Origin: Mycobacterium sp. MBM
Lineage (GTDB): Bacteria > Actinomycetota > Actinomycetes > Mycobacteriales > Mycobacteriaceae
NCBI GenBank assembly: GCA_021648845.1
Contig: JAKJHY010000010.1
Coordinates: 62,001-126,000 of the forward strand
Reading direction: 5' to 3'
Length of the DNA stretch: 64,000 bases
Shown here piece by piece: positions 1-7,947 of the stretch (its first letter is position 1; each line of letters begins with the position of its first letter). A program made the translations under genes and the position numbers. The notes under the pieces were generated by a model. The model ran no database searches. It was not told the DNA's origin and saw nothing but the letters and a program-made list of their open reading frames with translations.

Positions 1-358
1 CGGCATAGCGGAACTCGTAGATCGCAAAGGCGGCCAGCACCGTGATGACATAGGCGGGCGCGATGCGGCGGACCCGGCGCCGGGCGTAGCGGCGCACCGA
101 CGGATACCGGGATCCCCGCGCCGCGGCGATCACCCAGGGCCGGAACAACAGGTAGCCCGACAGCACGAAGAAGACCGGCACACCGACTTCCAGCCGCGCG
201 TAGAGCTGACCGAGATATCCGTCGTCGAGGTGTCCGGTGCCGAAGGCCGCGTGGGTGGCGACGATCAGCAGCGCTGCCACCGCGCGCAGCCCGGTCAGCG
301 ATGCCACCCGGTGGCCGGCGGGGTGATCGGCTACCGGCGCGCGGCCTGTCGCGGGCAT
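1..358 (-). CDS. Acyltransferase 3 family membrane protein, N-terminal part (cut by window edge)
   Basis: This reads from the ATG at 358 toward position 1 and runs off the window, so only about 119 N-terminal residues are seen. The protein begins with a short polar segment, then a hydrophobic helix (LTGLRAVAALLIVATHAAF) and the motif FFVLSGYLLFRPW. Both are typical of OafA/YrhL-type acyltransferase 3 proteins, which move acyl groups onto sugars or lipids across the membrane. The first His after the LRAVAALLIVATH stretch corresponds to the conserved membrane His of the family. An Arg-rich stretch (RRYARRRVRRIAP) follows, also typical. The acceptor substrate cannot be inferred. Family assignment is firm; function beyond that is not. 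Confidence 0.85.
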   Translation of the reverse strand, partial: MPATGRAPVADHPAGHRVASLTGLRAVAALLIVATHAAFGTGHLDDGYLGQLYARLEVGVPVFFVLSGYLLFRPWVIAAARGSRYPSVRRYARRRVRRIAPAYVITVLAAFAIYEFRYA

Positions 359-404
359 TACAGTCTCGGGGTGTAGGTGGGCACCGCGGCCCCCGCGCCG
401 ATGA

Positions 405-1268
405 TCATGCGGGCAGCGCCGCGGACAACCGGGCCAGCACGTCGAGATGTTGGTCCACGGAGCGGAGTCCCGCACCCATCGTGTTGATCGACAGGTGCGA
501 TGCCCCGGCTCGCGCCCAGTCCTCGACCGCGCGCAGCGCCGCGTCGTCGTCGCCCCGCCAGCTGACCCGGCCCTCCATGCCGATGGCCGACGGGTCCCGG
601 CCGGCGGCCGTCGCCGCCTCGCCGAGCACCGTGCGGGCGTGGTCGAGCCCGGGGCCGGGCGCCATCATGGGAAACCAGCCGTCGGCGATCCGGCCGGCGC
701 GCCGATAGCCCGCATCCGATGCCGTGCCGATCCACACCGGGATCGGCCGCTGCACCGGCAGGGGCGCCAGACCGGCGCCGGTGATGCGGTGATGACGCCC
801 CGCGAAGGTCACCGACCGCTCGGTCCACAACCGGCGCATCAGGGTGATCTGTTCTTCGGAGCGTTTGCCGCGGTTACCGAAATCCTGCCCGAGCGCTTCG
901 TATTCCACGGCGTTCCAGCCGATCCCGATTCCGAGGCGGATTCGGCCGCCGCTGAGCAGGTCGACCTCTGCCGCCTGCTTGGCGACCAGCGCGGTTTGGC
1001 GCTGGGGCAGGATGATCACCCCGGTGACCAACTCGACGGTTGTGGTGACCGCGGCCAGATAACCGAACATCACCAGGGGTTCGTGGAAGGTGGTGTGCAC
1101 GTCATAGGGGCCCGACCAGCCGGCGTGCACATTCGGATCGGCACCCACGACGTGGTCGTAGGCGAGGATGTGGCTGAAGCCCAACTCCTCGGTCCGTTGG
1201 CCGTAGGCGCGCACCGCGCCGGCATCGCCGCCCAGTTCCGTTTGGGGAAACACCACACCGATCCGCAT
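405..1268 (-). CDS. LLM-class (luciferase-like) F420-dependent oxidoreductase
   Basis: About 287 residues if translation starts at the ATG giving MRIGVVFPQTELGGD; a GTG two codons upstream (1274) is also possible. The sequence has the TIM-barrel features of bacterial luciferase-like monooxygenases and F420-dependent reductases: an early AYDHVV segment, TGVIILPQRQTALVAKQAAEVD, the GGRIRLGIGIGWN motif, and PVWIGTASDAGYRRAGRIADGWFP near the middle. Actinobacterial members usually bind coenzyme F420; that cofactor is inferred from the family, not from the sequence alone. Substrate unknown. It is transcribed toward the acyltransferase start region and divergently from the glycosidase at 1379. Confidence 0.85.
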   Translation of the reverse strand: MRIGVVFPQTELGGDAGAVRAYGQRTEELGFSHILAYDHVVGADPNVHAGWSGPYDVHTTFHEPLVMFGYLAAVTTTVELVTGVIILPQRQTALVAKQAAEVDLLSGGRIRLGIGIGWNAVEYEALGQDFGNRGKRSEEQITLMRRLWTERSVTFAGRHHRITGAGLAPLPVQRPIPVWIGTASDAGYRRAGRIADGWFPMMAPGPGLDHARTVLGEAATAAGRDPSAIGMEGRVSWRGDDDAALRAVEDWARAGASHLSINTMGAGLRSVDQHLDVLARLSAALPA

Positions 1269-1378
1269 ATCCACACCGTATCCGGACCGTGACCGGGGGT
1301 TTTCGACACGCCGAATTGGGTGCGGTGGTTCTGGCGGCCCTTCCGTTAGAAATATCTTGATATTGAGAAGGGTCGGAG

Positions 1379-2926
1379 ATGATAACGAGCACAGTGCGCG
1401 GCGGAAGGTTATTTCGCCGCCGCAAATTAATGCGCGCCGCGCTGGGCGCCATTGTCTCGGCCCTGTGCGTTATCGCTCTGGTCGCCACCCCGACCTCGCA
1501 GCGACACCGTCAGGTGGTCACCGACGATATCGCGGCGCTCAGCAATACAGCCACCACGTTGGGCTTCGCTGACTCCCAGATCTACTTCTACGACGACGCC
1601 GAGGTGGCGGCCACCGTGTCGCGCTGGGTGCAGAACAATATCCGCACGGTGCGCATCGGAATTCCGTGGGCGGGTGTGGAGGCGCTGCAGAACCGCTACG
1701 ACTGGTCGCGGTCCGACCGCGTCGTCGCTGCTGCAGCCGCGGCAAACATTTCGATCATTTGCGCGATCACCTCCAGCCCGTTGTGGGCCAAGGCGTGGAA
1801 CGCGCTCCCGCCGCATGGTCGGCCCGCCTCGCCGGAGCAGTACGGGAAATTCACCGCAAAAGTCGCGGAGCGGTACAAAGGTAAAATTGCGGCGTACGAG
1901 ATATGGAACGAACCCAATGGCATTTTCGGTTATCACCCGAAACCGGATCCGGCCGGATATACCGATCTGCTGAAGGCCGCCTATCCGCGAATCAAACAGG
2001 TCGATCCGGCCGCGATTGTGGTCGGCGGCGTTCTGGGTTCCGGAAAGAGTTGGGGCTCATGGACGATAGATCCGGTGACGTTTCTGACCCGCATGTACGC
2101 CGCGGGCGCGCAACCGTTCTTCGACGCCCTGTCCTATCACCCCTACAGCTACACCATGAAGTTCTCCCAGGGGATGCGCCAAGCGGACTCCCCGGTGGAC
2201 CAACTGGTCCGGATGCGCAGGGTGATGCTGGAACAGGGCGACGCGCCGAAGAAGATCTGGGTGTCGGAGTACGGGGCGCCCACCAATCGGGTGAACGAGG
2301 CGACGCAGGCTGCGCTGATATCGGACATGATCAGCACCTGGCAGGAGCTGCCCTACGCCGGACCGTTGATGCTCTACACCACAAGGGATCTCAATAGTTC
2401 CAGCAGGTCCGACGACGATCGTTTCGGCGTCTACCGGTCGGACTGGGTGCCCAAGGCCGCGCAGCAGGTTCTCACGTCACCGCCGGGCCCCAGCGAGGTC
2501 TATCAGCGATTCGCCGCGTTCACCGACCCTGCGTTCGGTGAGGTGCTCAGCCCGGTGTTCACCGGGCCGTTTCGGGTCCCGACCCAGCTGCGCGCCCTGG
2601 GCACGGTGTGGGAGGTCTCCCCGGGCACCTTCGTGGCGTCTCCGGCACCCGTCGCGGATCTGGTCCGCAAGAAGAACATGCTGCCCAAGACGACGTTCAA
2701 GGACGGCTATCAGGATTTCGGCGGGTGGCAGCCGTTCCGGGTCTGGTACTCGCCGGAGACCGGTGTGCACATGGCCAGTGCAGAGTTCGCCAGGAAATGG
2801 ACCCCGGATCTGGGGCTGGCGACGTCCTCGGAGAAATGGGTGAACGGCGCCACCAGGGTGACGTTCCAGCGCGGTGTCATGACGTGGCGGCCGTTCGTGG
2901 GCGTCAAGGTGTACCGCACCCAGTAG
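1379..2926 (+). CDS. Secreted clan GH-A glycoside hydrolase (GH5/GH39-like)
   Basis: 515 residues. An Arg-rich N terminus and a hydrophobic segment (about 18-37) look like a signal peptide or anchor. The catalytic region is a (beta/alpha)8 glycosidase. YEIWNEPN places the acid/base Glu near residue 178 and WVSEYGAPT the nucleophile Glu near 297; these two Glu sites define clan GH-A retaining enzymes. The last 100 residues look like a separate wall- or carbohydrate-binding part, with stretches (LGLATSSEKW, RVTFQRGVMTWRP) that resemble LGFP repeats of actinobacterial cell-wall proteins. A start at the ATG at 1430 would keep the signal peptide. Substrate, possibly an arabinan, xylan or own-wall glycan, is not determinable. 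The motifs make the enzyme class secure. Confidence 0.8.
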   Translation: MITSTVRGGRLFRRRKLMRAALGAIVSALCVIALVATPTSQRHRQVVTDDIAALSNTATTLGFADSQIYFYDDAEVAATVSRWVQNNIRTVRIGIPWAGVEALQNRYDWSRSDRVVAAAAAANISIICAITSSPLWAKAWNALPPHGRPASPEQYGKFTAKVAERYKGKIAAYEIWNEPNGIFGYHPKPDPAGYTDLLKAAYPRIKQVDPAAIVVGGVLGSGKSWGSWTIDPVTFLTRMYAAGAQPFFDALSYHPYSYTMKFSQGMRQADSPVDQLVRMRRVMLEQGDAPKKIWVSEYGAPTNRVNEATQAALISDMISTWQELPYAGPLMLYTTRDLNSSSRSDDDRFGVYRSDWVPKAAQQVLTSPPGPSEVYQRFAAFTDPAFGEVLSPVFTGPFRVPTQLRALGTVWEVSPGTFVASPAPVADLVRKKNMLPKTTFKDGYQDFGGWQPFRVWYSPETGVHMASAEFARKWTPDLGLATSSEKWVNGATRVTFQRGVMTWRPFVGVKVYRTQ

Positions 2927-3428
2927 CACCCCCGCACAGCAACGCCCGGCGCCCAGCGGCGACCGGGCCGCTGGGCGTGCCGCGCGTCGGTCGCCGACGG
3001 CTGACCAGCGGTTCGCGCCGCGGAACGCGGACAATCTTTGCGCCCATCAGATGTTTAGTTTGCTACATATTGGGTTACCGCTGATCTTGATCGAATCTCG
3101 GCAAATAGATTTTGGGTGCTGTGGCATTCTTCCGCCGATCCTGACCTCGTTGGCCGGGTGGGTGGACGGGTGATCTTGGATCGGCGGACGCCTCCTCCGC
3201 GCGATGCCGAGCAGAACACCGTTGAAGTGCATGAATGATGTTCCGCGACGACGCGTGCAGCGGTGTGGAGGTGGCCGAAAGGGTCGGTGACGTCGATCCG
3301 AGATCGCGAATAATTGTCGAGTGCGTCAATCACAATTTCAAAAATCTGCCGCAGATGGTGGTTTGCTAGGCAACTAGCGTGGTAACTTCTCGGTGTTGGT
3401 TGGGGAATTTGCTGAAAGGGAGATCAAC
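2927..3428. other. Intergenic stretch, 502 bases
   Basis: It holds one strong hairpin just after the glycosidase (listed separately), then AT-richer DNA from about 3040 to 3400. No convincing ORF, tRNA or known riboswitch was recognised. The last part carries the ribosome-binding region of the hendecad-repeat protein gene. Confidence 0.6.
2950..2977 (+). terminator. Hairpin after the glycosidase gene
   Basis: An 11-bp perfect stem (CGCCCAGCGGC pairing with GCCGCTGGGCG) with a 6-base loop lies 24 bases past the stop codon. No T run follows, as is common for mycobacterial intrinsic terminators. Confidence 0.6.
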
Positions 3429-3935
3429 ATGTTTGGACGTCAGGGAGCCTCCGTCAGGATGATCGCCGCGACAGCCGTCGCCGGGGGCGGCATCGCGTTG
3501 GCCATGGGTGTGGCCACCGCGGGTGCGGGCGCAGCGTACGCGGAGACGGGGCAAACCGCATCCAGCTCGAGCTCGAGCACCAACAAGTCGCCGCTGCAGC
3601 GGATCGGCAGATTCGGCAGCAACCTGCAGCGCAACATCGGCACCGTCGGCAGCAACCTGCAGCGCAATCTCGGCCAGGTCGGCTCGGACGCTCAGCAGGG
3701 CCTCGGTACGGTCGGCTCCAATCTGCTGATCAACGGTGGCACCGCGGGCAGCGACGCCCAGCAGGGCCTCGGCACGGTCGGCACCAATGTGCTCATCAAC
3801 GGCGGCACCGTCGGCAGCAATGCCCAGCAGGGCCTGGGGCAGGTCGGCACGGATGTCCTGATCAACGGCGGGACAGCGGCCAGTAATGCGCAGGAGAACC
3901 TCGGCGAGTTCGTCGGCAACATCTTGGGCGACTAG
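3429..3935 (+). CDS. Secreted 11-residue-repeat protein, copy 1
   Basis: 168 residues from the ATG at 3429, preceded by a good ribosome-binding site (GAAAGGGAG). A signal peptide (about 1-38, ending GAAYA) is followed by a Ser-rich linker and then ten consecutive 11-residue units filling residues 60-168. Typical units are GTVGSNLQRNL, GTVGSNLLING and GTAGSDAQQGL. Gly is near-constant at positions 1 and 4, Asn or Asp at 6. Hydrophobic residues favour positions 3, 7 and 11, the 4-4-3 spacing of a hendecad amphipathic helix, although the many Gly residues leave other folds possible. A paralogue lies 468 bases downstream and a strong terminator follows. I do not recognise the family and assign no function. 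Confidence 0.8.
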   Translation: MFGRQGASVRMIAATAVAGGGIALAMGVATAGAGAAYAETGQTASSSSSSTNKSPLQRIGRFGSNLQRNIGTVGSNLQRNLGQVGSDAQQGLGTVGSNLLINGGTAGSDAQQGLGTVGTNVLINGGTVGSNAQQGLGQVGTDVLINGGTAASNAQENLGEFVGNILGD

Positions 3936-4403
3936 CCCGACCTCGTGGTCGATGGCGGGCGGCGGGAGTTCTTCCCGCCGCCCGCTTTTCGCGTGTCGCA
4001 CCAGCGGGCGCCTCGTCGCTCTCTCGCGGGTTATCCCCTTCGTCAAAAGTTTGCTGGATGGCCTCCGTCCTGGGCTGTGCCCACGGTGTATACGGTGGGT
4101 TGTCCATGCCCGGGGCCGCGCCAGCGCCGGCCGGTAGGGATCAAATTACTGGTGAAGGCTCAATTGTCGCGATAGTAAATACTTGCTGAGTTTCATGATC
4201 GGTGTTATGCCAGCTCAAGTGTCATATTTCCATACCGATGCCGCGGTGATAGCTGAAACGTGCATCCGCATCCAGCAAATCCATATCGCGCAGAATCCGT
4301 GCTCTGCACTGCGTTAATCGTCCCCGCTCAATGTGACGCACGCGACACTTTCTGTGTTAACTTCGGGCTGTTCGCTTGAAATTTGCTGGAGGGGAGACGA
4401 ATC
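3936..4403. other. Intergenic stretch, 468 bases
   Basis: Apart from the terminator near its start, no gene is supported here. The part from about 4140 to 4390 is AT-richer and probably holds the promoter and 5' leader of the second repeat protein; no specific promoter elements are called. Confidence 0.5.
3955..3989 (+). terminator. Strong intrinsic terminator
   Basis: A 13-bp perfect stem (GCGGGCGGCGGGA with its complement at 3973-3985), 5-base loop, then TTTT. It lies 20 bases past the stop of the first repeat protein, so the two repeat-protein genes are probably separate transcripts. Confidence 0.9.
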
Positions 4404-4853
4404 ATGGATCGCAACGAGGGGTTGGGGACGCCCACAAGGATCAAGGGAATGGTGTTGGCCGGAGCCACCGCCACAATGTGTCTCGGCGTCGCGCTCGCCG
4501 GGGCCGGCACCGCGGCTGCCGACACGAGCGCTGCCGACGCACACGTCGCCGCACAGCAGCGCAATGCCGGGGTCAGCACCACCGCCGTCACACCCGAGGA
4601 CGTCGGGGAGTTCGGCGACAACCTGGTGCGCAATATCGGCCGATTCGGCAGCAATCTGCAGCGCAACGCCGGACAGGTGGGCAGCGATGTGCAGCAGAAT
4701 CTCGGCCGGGTCGGCACCAACCTGTTGATCAACGGCGGCACCTTCACCGACAACGTGGTGCAGAACGCCAACCGGGCGGGTAACAACCTTGCCCGCAACG
4801 CGGGTACCGCAGGTCGCAACCTGGCCCGCAATATCGGCGGCCTGTTCCGTTAG
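4404..4853 (+). CDS. Secreted 11-residue-repeat protein, copy 2
   Basis: 149 residues from the ATG at 4404, with a strong ribosome-binding site (GGAGGGGAG) about 6 bases upstream. A signal peptide (about 1-39, ending GTAAA) and an Ala/Thr linker lead into seven in-register 11-residue units at residues 68-144, for example GRFGSNLQRNA, GQVGSDVQQNL, GRVGTNLLING and GTAGRNLARNI. Two units are nearly identical to units in the neighbouring paralogue, so the genes arose by duplication. This copy is more basic at its C terminus (RNLARN, ending GGLFR), unlike the acidic end of copy 1. No enzyme motif is present. Function unknown. Confidence 0.8.
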   Translation: MDRNEGLGTPTRIKGMVLAGATATMCLGVALAGAGTAAADTSAADAHVAAQQRNAGVSTTAVTPEDVGEFGDNLVRNIGRFGSNLQRNAGQVGSDVQQNLGRVGTNLLINGGTFTDNVVQNANRAGNNLARNAGTAGRNLARNIGGLFR

Positions 4854-4860
4854 CCGACGG

Positions 4861-4889
4861 TCGGGAGGGCGGCGGTGCCGTCCTCCCGA
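4861..4889. terminator. Hairpin between convergent genes
   Basis: An 8-bp outer stem (TCGGGAGG with CCTCCCGA), extended inward by a G-T pair and a CGGC/GCCG stem with a 3-base loop. It lies 7 bases past one stop codon and 9 before the other, so it could end transcription in both directions. No T run on the + strand. Confidence 0.65.
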
Positions 4890-4898
4890 TGCACGGCG

Positions 4899-7529
4899 TT
4901 AGTTGCCGAGCACCTCGTCCATCATGGCCACCACGGCGCCGATATGCGGCTCCCGCACGATCGACATGTGGGTGCATTCGAGATGCCGAACGGTCAGGTC
5001 CCCGGTGATGATCCGTGGCCACAGCCGGGGATCGTCCTTGTTGAGGTGGCTCAACACCACCAGGGCACGCCCGGACCACGGTTGGGGGACGTAGCGCAGC
5101 CCGGTCATGATGCCGACCTCTTCGATCGCCGCGGTCTTGCGCTGATGGTCACCGACGATCAGGCCGGCCAACGGCATCTTCTTCTGATGTTCCCACCAGG
5201 ACTTGATATCCGTGGGCATCGTTTCCTGGATCGTGACCCTGACATCGGGCAGACCGGCTCCGGCCTGCTTGGCCGCCTGCGGTGACAACCACGGGTCCAG
5301 CATCACCAGCAATTCGACCGTCTCACCGGCGCTCTCCAGCAGACGGGCCGCTTCCAGGGCGATATGCGATCCCAACGAATGGCCGACCAGGATGTAGGGG
5401 CCATGCGGTTGGATCCGGCGCAGGTTCACGACGTGTCTACGGGCCGCGGCCTGCACCGACAGATCGGGGATGGCGCGCTTCTCCAGGCCCTTGGGCTCCA
5501 AGGCGTACACCGCCGTCTTCGCGCCGACCCGCTCGGTGAACGGCACGAAACACAGCGATGAGGCGCCGGCGCCGGAGAAGCAGAAGATGGGCTCTCCGAC
5601 GGTATCCGTCGATTTCGGTCGCAAGGCCACCGTGGTGGCGGGCAGCGTCGGGCCGTCCGAATGCGTCAGCTTCTGGGCGAACTCGGCCACCGTCGGTGCA
5701 CCCGCGAGATCCGACGGATTCAAGGTGACGCCGTGGACCTCGGTGACCCGCGCCAGCATCTGGGTCACGCTCAGCGAGTCCCCGCCCAATGCGTAGAAGC
5801 CGTCGGTGCGACCGACCCGCTCCACGTGCAGCACCTCCGACCACAATCCGGCGATGGACGATTCCTGTGGCCCGCGAGGAGGTTCGAACTGCGGTCGGCC
5901 CACCGCAGGCAGCGCCGCGCGGTCGATCTTGCCCCGGTCGCCGCGCGGCAGGGCGCCGAGCACGGTGAGATGGGCGGGCACCATATAGGCGGGCAGATCC
6001 CGATGCAGGCGGGTACGTAGCTCGGCGACCGCGGGTGTGCGGGCGTCCGGGTCCGCCGCGACATAGGCGGTCAGCGACGGGGTGTCGGCGGTGTCGGCCA
6101 CCACGACGGCTTCGCGGATATCGTCGTAGCTCAGCAGGGTGGATTCGATTTCGGCGGGTTCCACCAGGTAACCCCTGATCTTGACGGTGGCATCGGCCCG
6201 GCCGGACAACACCAGATTGCCGTGTTCGTCCCAGCGCCCCGTATCGCCGCCGGAGTAGGTCCGCGCACCGTCTGGATGGACGGTGAACACCGCCGCCGAG
6301 GCCTCCCGGTCCAGGTAGCCGAGTGCCAGATGACGTGACGTGATGGACACCGCACCGTGCTGGTCGATGTCGATCCGCTTGTGCGGCGCCGGAACTCCCA
6401 CCGGGATCACCCCGTGTGGCAACGGGGCCGCCGGTGGGATGTCGTAGCTCGCGATGGCCAGCGTCTCGGTGGAACCGGCCCAGTTGGTGAACACCGCCTG
6501 CGGGGCGATTTCGCGGGCCAAACGCACATGACGTGCGTGAGCCGCTTCGCCGGTGGTGACGATCCGTCGCACCGTGGGCAGAGTCGCGCCGCGGGCCGCG
6601 GTGTGCAGGGCGTCGACGAATGCCGGTGTGCAGGTGATCGCCTCGGCGCCGGTGTCGCAGATCCGGTCGAATGCCGCCCGGGCAGAATGTTCCCGGGGGT
6701 CGAGAGTGACGATTTCGGCCCCGCCCAGCAGGGCCGCGATCAGCACGTTCAAGCCGGCCGCGAAGCTGATCGGCAGGCAGAGCGCGACCTTCCGGCCGTC
6801 GCCCAGGCCGAATCGATCGTTGAGGAGTTGAGCATCGGCGAGCCACAGCCCATTCGGATGGAGCACGGCCTTCGGTGTCCCGGTGGACCCGGAGGTGAAC
6901 TGGATGCTGGTCACGTCGTCGGTGTCGGGTCCCTTGCCCCACTCCGGGTCATCCTCGGCGCTGTCCGGCAGTTCGGCGGGGATCTCGACGCGCCGAGGCT
7001 GGTATCCGTGCGCGGCGAGGATCGAGGTGATCGTCTGTGCCCGATTCGCCGGCATGGTCGGATCCAGTGCCACCACCGGTGTGCCGCAGGCGAAAAGACC
7101 CAGTACCGTCGCGACGGTCGCGGGTGTCAGCGGCGCGGACAGCACCGCCGCAGCGTCGCTGTCCCCGGCACCCGGTCGGCTCGCCTGGGCCGCGCCGAGC
7201 AGCCGCCGGTAGGTCACCGCGTCGGTGGCGGTGCGCAGTGCCACCCGATCCGGTCTCTGACGGGCTGTTGCCGCGAAATGAGCTGTGACCGAGCGATGTT
7301 CGAGCGGACGGTCCTGCTGTGCAGGCTGCTGGGCGATCGGCTGGGCCGGGGCGCTCGCGGTGTCCTCGCCGACCGCGCCGCTCGCGTCACGGCGACGGGA
7401 CCGGTTGGCCAGGACGACGCCCAGCGCGGTGATCGTGGCCACAGCCGACAGGGCTGCGGCTGCCCTCGCGGTCCCGCTGCGATGATCGCTCAACGCGCGC
7501 TCCCGGGACCTTGAAACGCTGCCGAGCAT
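4899..7529 (-). CDS. Iron-regulated, membrane-anchored adenylation-carrier-thioesterase protein (NRPS-like)
   Basis: 876 residues from the ATG at 7529, chosen because GGAGG lies 6 bases upstream; an upstream in-frame ATG (7577) would sit against the IdeR box. A hydrophobic helix (about 21-41) followed by NRSRRR predicts an inner-membrane anchor. The adenylation domain shows FTSGSTGTPK (about 211-220), NWAGSTE (349), YSGGDTGRW (425), GRADATVKIRGYLVEPAEIE (443) and GKID with Lys534. A carrier domain follows with its phosphopantetheine Ser585 in GGDS, then a type I thioesterase with Ser718 in GHSLG, Asp745 and a C-terminal His (ECTH). There is no condensation domain. The core-4 region reads ISFAAG, without the Asp that amino-acid-activating domains use to hold the alpha-amine, so the substrate may be an acyl acid. 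The IdeR box suggests a siderophore-related role. Confidence 0.85.
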   Translation of the reverse strand: MLGSVSRSRERALSDHRSGTARAAAALSAVATITALGVVLANRSRRRDASGAVGEDTASAPAQPIAQQPAQQDRPLEHRSVTAHFAATARQRPDRVALRTATDAVTYRRLLGAAQASRPGAGDSDAAAVLSAPLTPATVATVLGLFACGTPVVALDPTMPANRAQTITSILAAHGYQPRRVEIPAELPDSAEDDPEWGKGPDTDDVTSIQFTSGSTGTPKAVLHPNGLWLADAQLLNDRFGLGDGRKVALCLPISFAAGLNVLIAALLGGAEIVTLDPREHSARAAFDRICDTGAEAITCTPAFVDALHTAARGATLPTVRRIVTTGEAAHARHVRLAREIAPQAVFTNWAGSTETLAIASYDIPPAAPLPHGVIPVGVPAPHKRIDIDQHGAVSITSRHLALGYLDREASAAVFTVHPDGARTYSGGDTGRWDEHGNLVLSGRADATVKIRGYLVEPAEIESTLLSYDDIREAVVVADTADTPSLTAYVAADPDARTPAVAELRTRLHRDLPAYMVPAHLTVLGALPRGDRGKIDRAALPAVGRPQFEPPRGPQESSIAGLWSEVLHVERVGRTDGFYALGGDSLSVTQMLARVTEVHGVTLNPSDLAGAPTVAEFAQKLTHSDGPTLPATTVALRPKSTDTVGEPIFCFSGAGASSLCFVPFTERVGAKTAVYALEPKGLEKRAIPDLSVQAAARRHVVNLRRIQPHGPYILVGHSLGSHIALEAARLLESAGETVELLVMLDPWLSPQAAKQAGAGLPDVRVTIQETMPTDIKSWWEHQKKMPLAGLIVGDHQRKTAAIEEVGIMTGLRYVPQPWSGRALVVLSHLNKDDPRLWPRIITGDLTVRHLECTHMSIVREPHIGAVVAMMDEVLGN

Positions 7530-7579
7530 GGCGACCTCCGACCGTTCATCTGCAATTGACCAAGGCGACGAAAACATAC

Positions 7580-7598
7580 TGAGGTTAGCCTAACCTGA
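7580..7598 (-). promoter_or_regulatory. IdeR (iron) box upstream of the A-T-TE gene
   Basis: The 19-mer TGAGGTTAGCCTAACCTGA matches the IdeR/DtxR consensus TTAGGTTAGGCTAACCTAA at 16 of 19 positions and is palindromic. It ends 50 bases upstream of the chosen ATG, a normal operator position. Iron-loaded IdeR would repress the gene. Confidence 0.9.
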
Positions 7599-7662
7599 AT
7601 AGAGTCTGGTAAGCGCGGTGAGCGGCCGTGCGGTCGGCGCCGAGAACGCCTTACCCGCAGCG

Positions 7663-7786
7663 CTACTGGCCGCCCGGGCGCTCGACCGGGATGTCGAACC
7701 CTGCGCCTCGACGTCCTCGATGGTGCGGGGTCGGTCAACACGCCGAGGGCCACGGGGGCCAGGACGGCGCGCGATGTCGTACTCAT
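7663..7786 (-). pseudogene. Possible remnant of a small exported protein gene
   Basis: An ATG at 7786 with AGGAG 9 bases upstream opens MSTTSRAVLAPVALGVLTDP, a normal exported-protein start. The sequence then continues only in other frames: TIEDVEAQG in a second frame and FDIPVERPGGQ followed by a stop (7665-7663) in a third. The pattern 'export signal, then T-x-E-x-L/V-EAQG' recalls small mycobacterial exported proteins such as the one at 19114-19434 in this window (ETIGMLEAQGYTVNVDRIG). Two frameshifts and loss of part of the signal sequence would explain it. Weak evidence; the frame-1 ORF also stays open through the IdeR box. Confidence 0.35.
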
Positions 7787-7947
7787 GGCCGTTTTCTCCT
7801 GGTGGTGACCGGTTTTCAGGTGTCGATCGTGCGCGCCGTCGCGGCGGGCCCGCGCGGAGCCGACGTGCAGATTGTCGGGAGGTCCCGCGTGCGGAGCAGC
7901 ACAGCGATAGCGTGAATCGGTCACGGCACCTCGGACGGGAGATCAAC

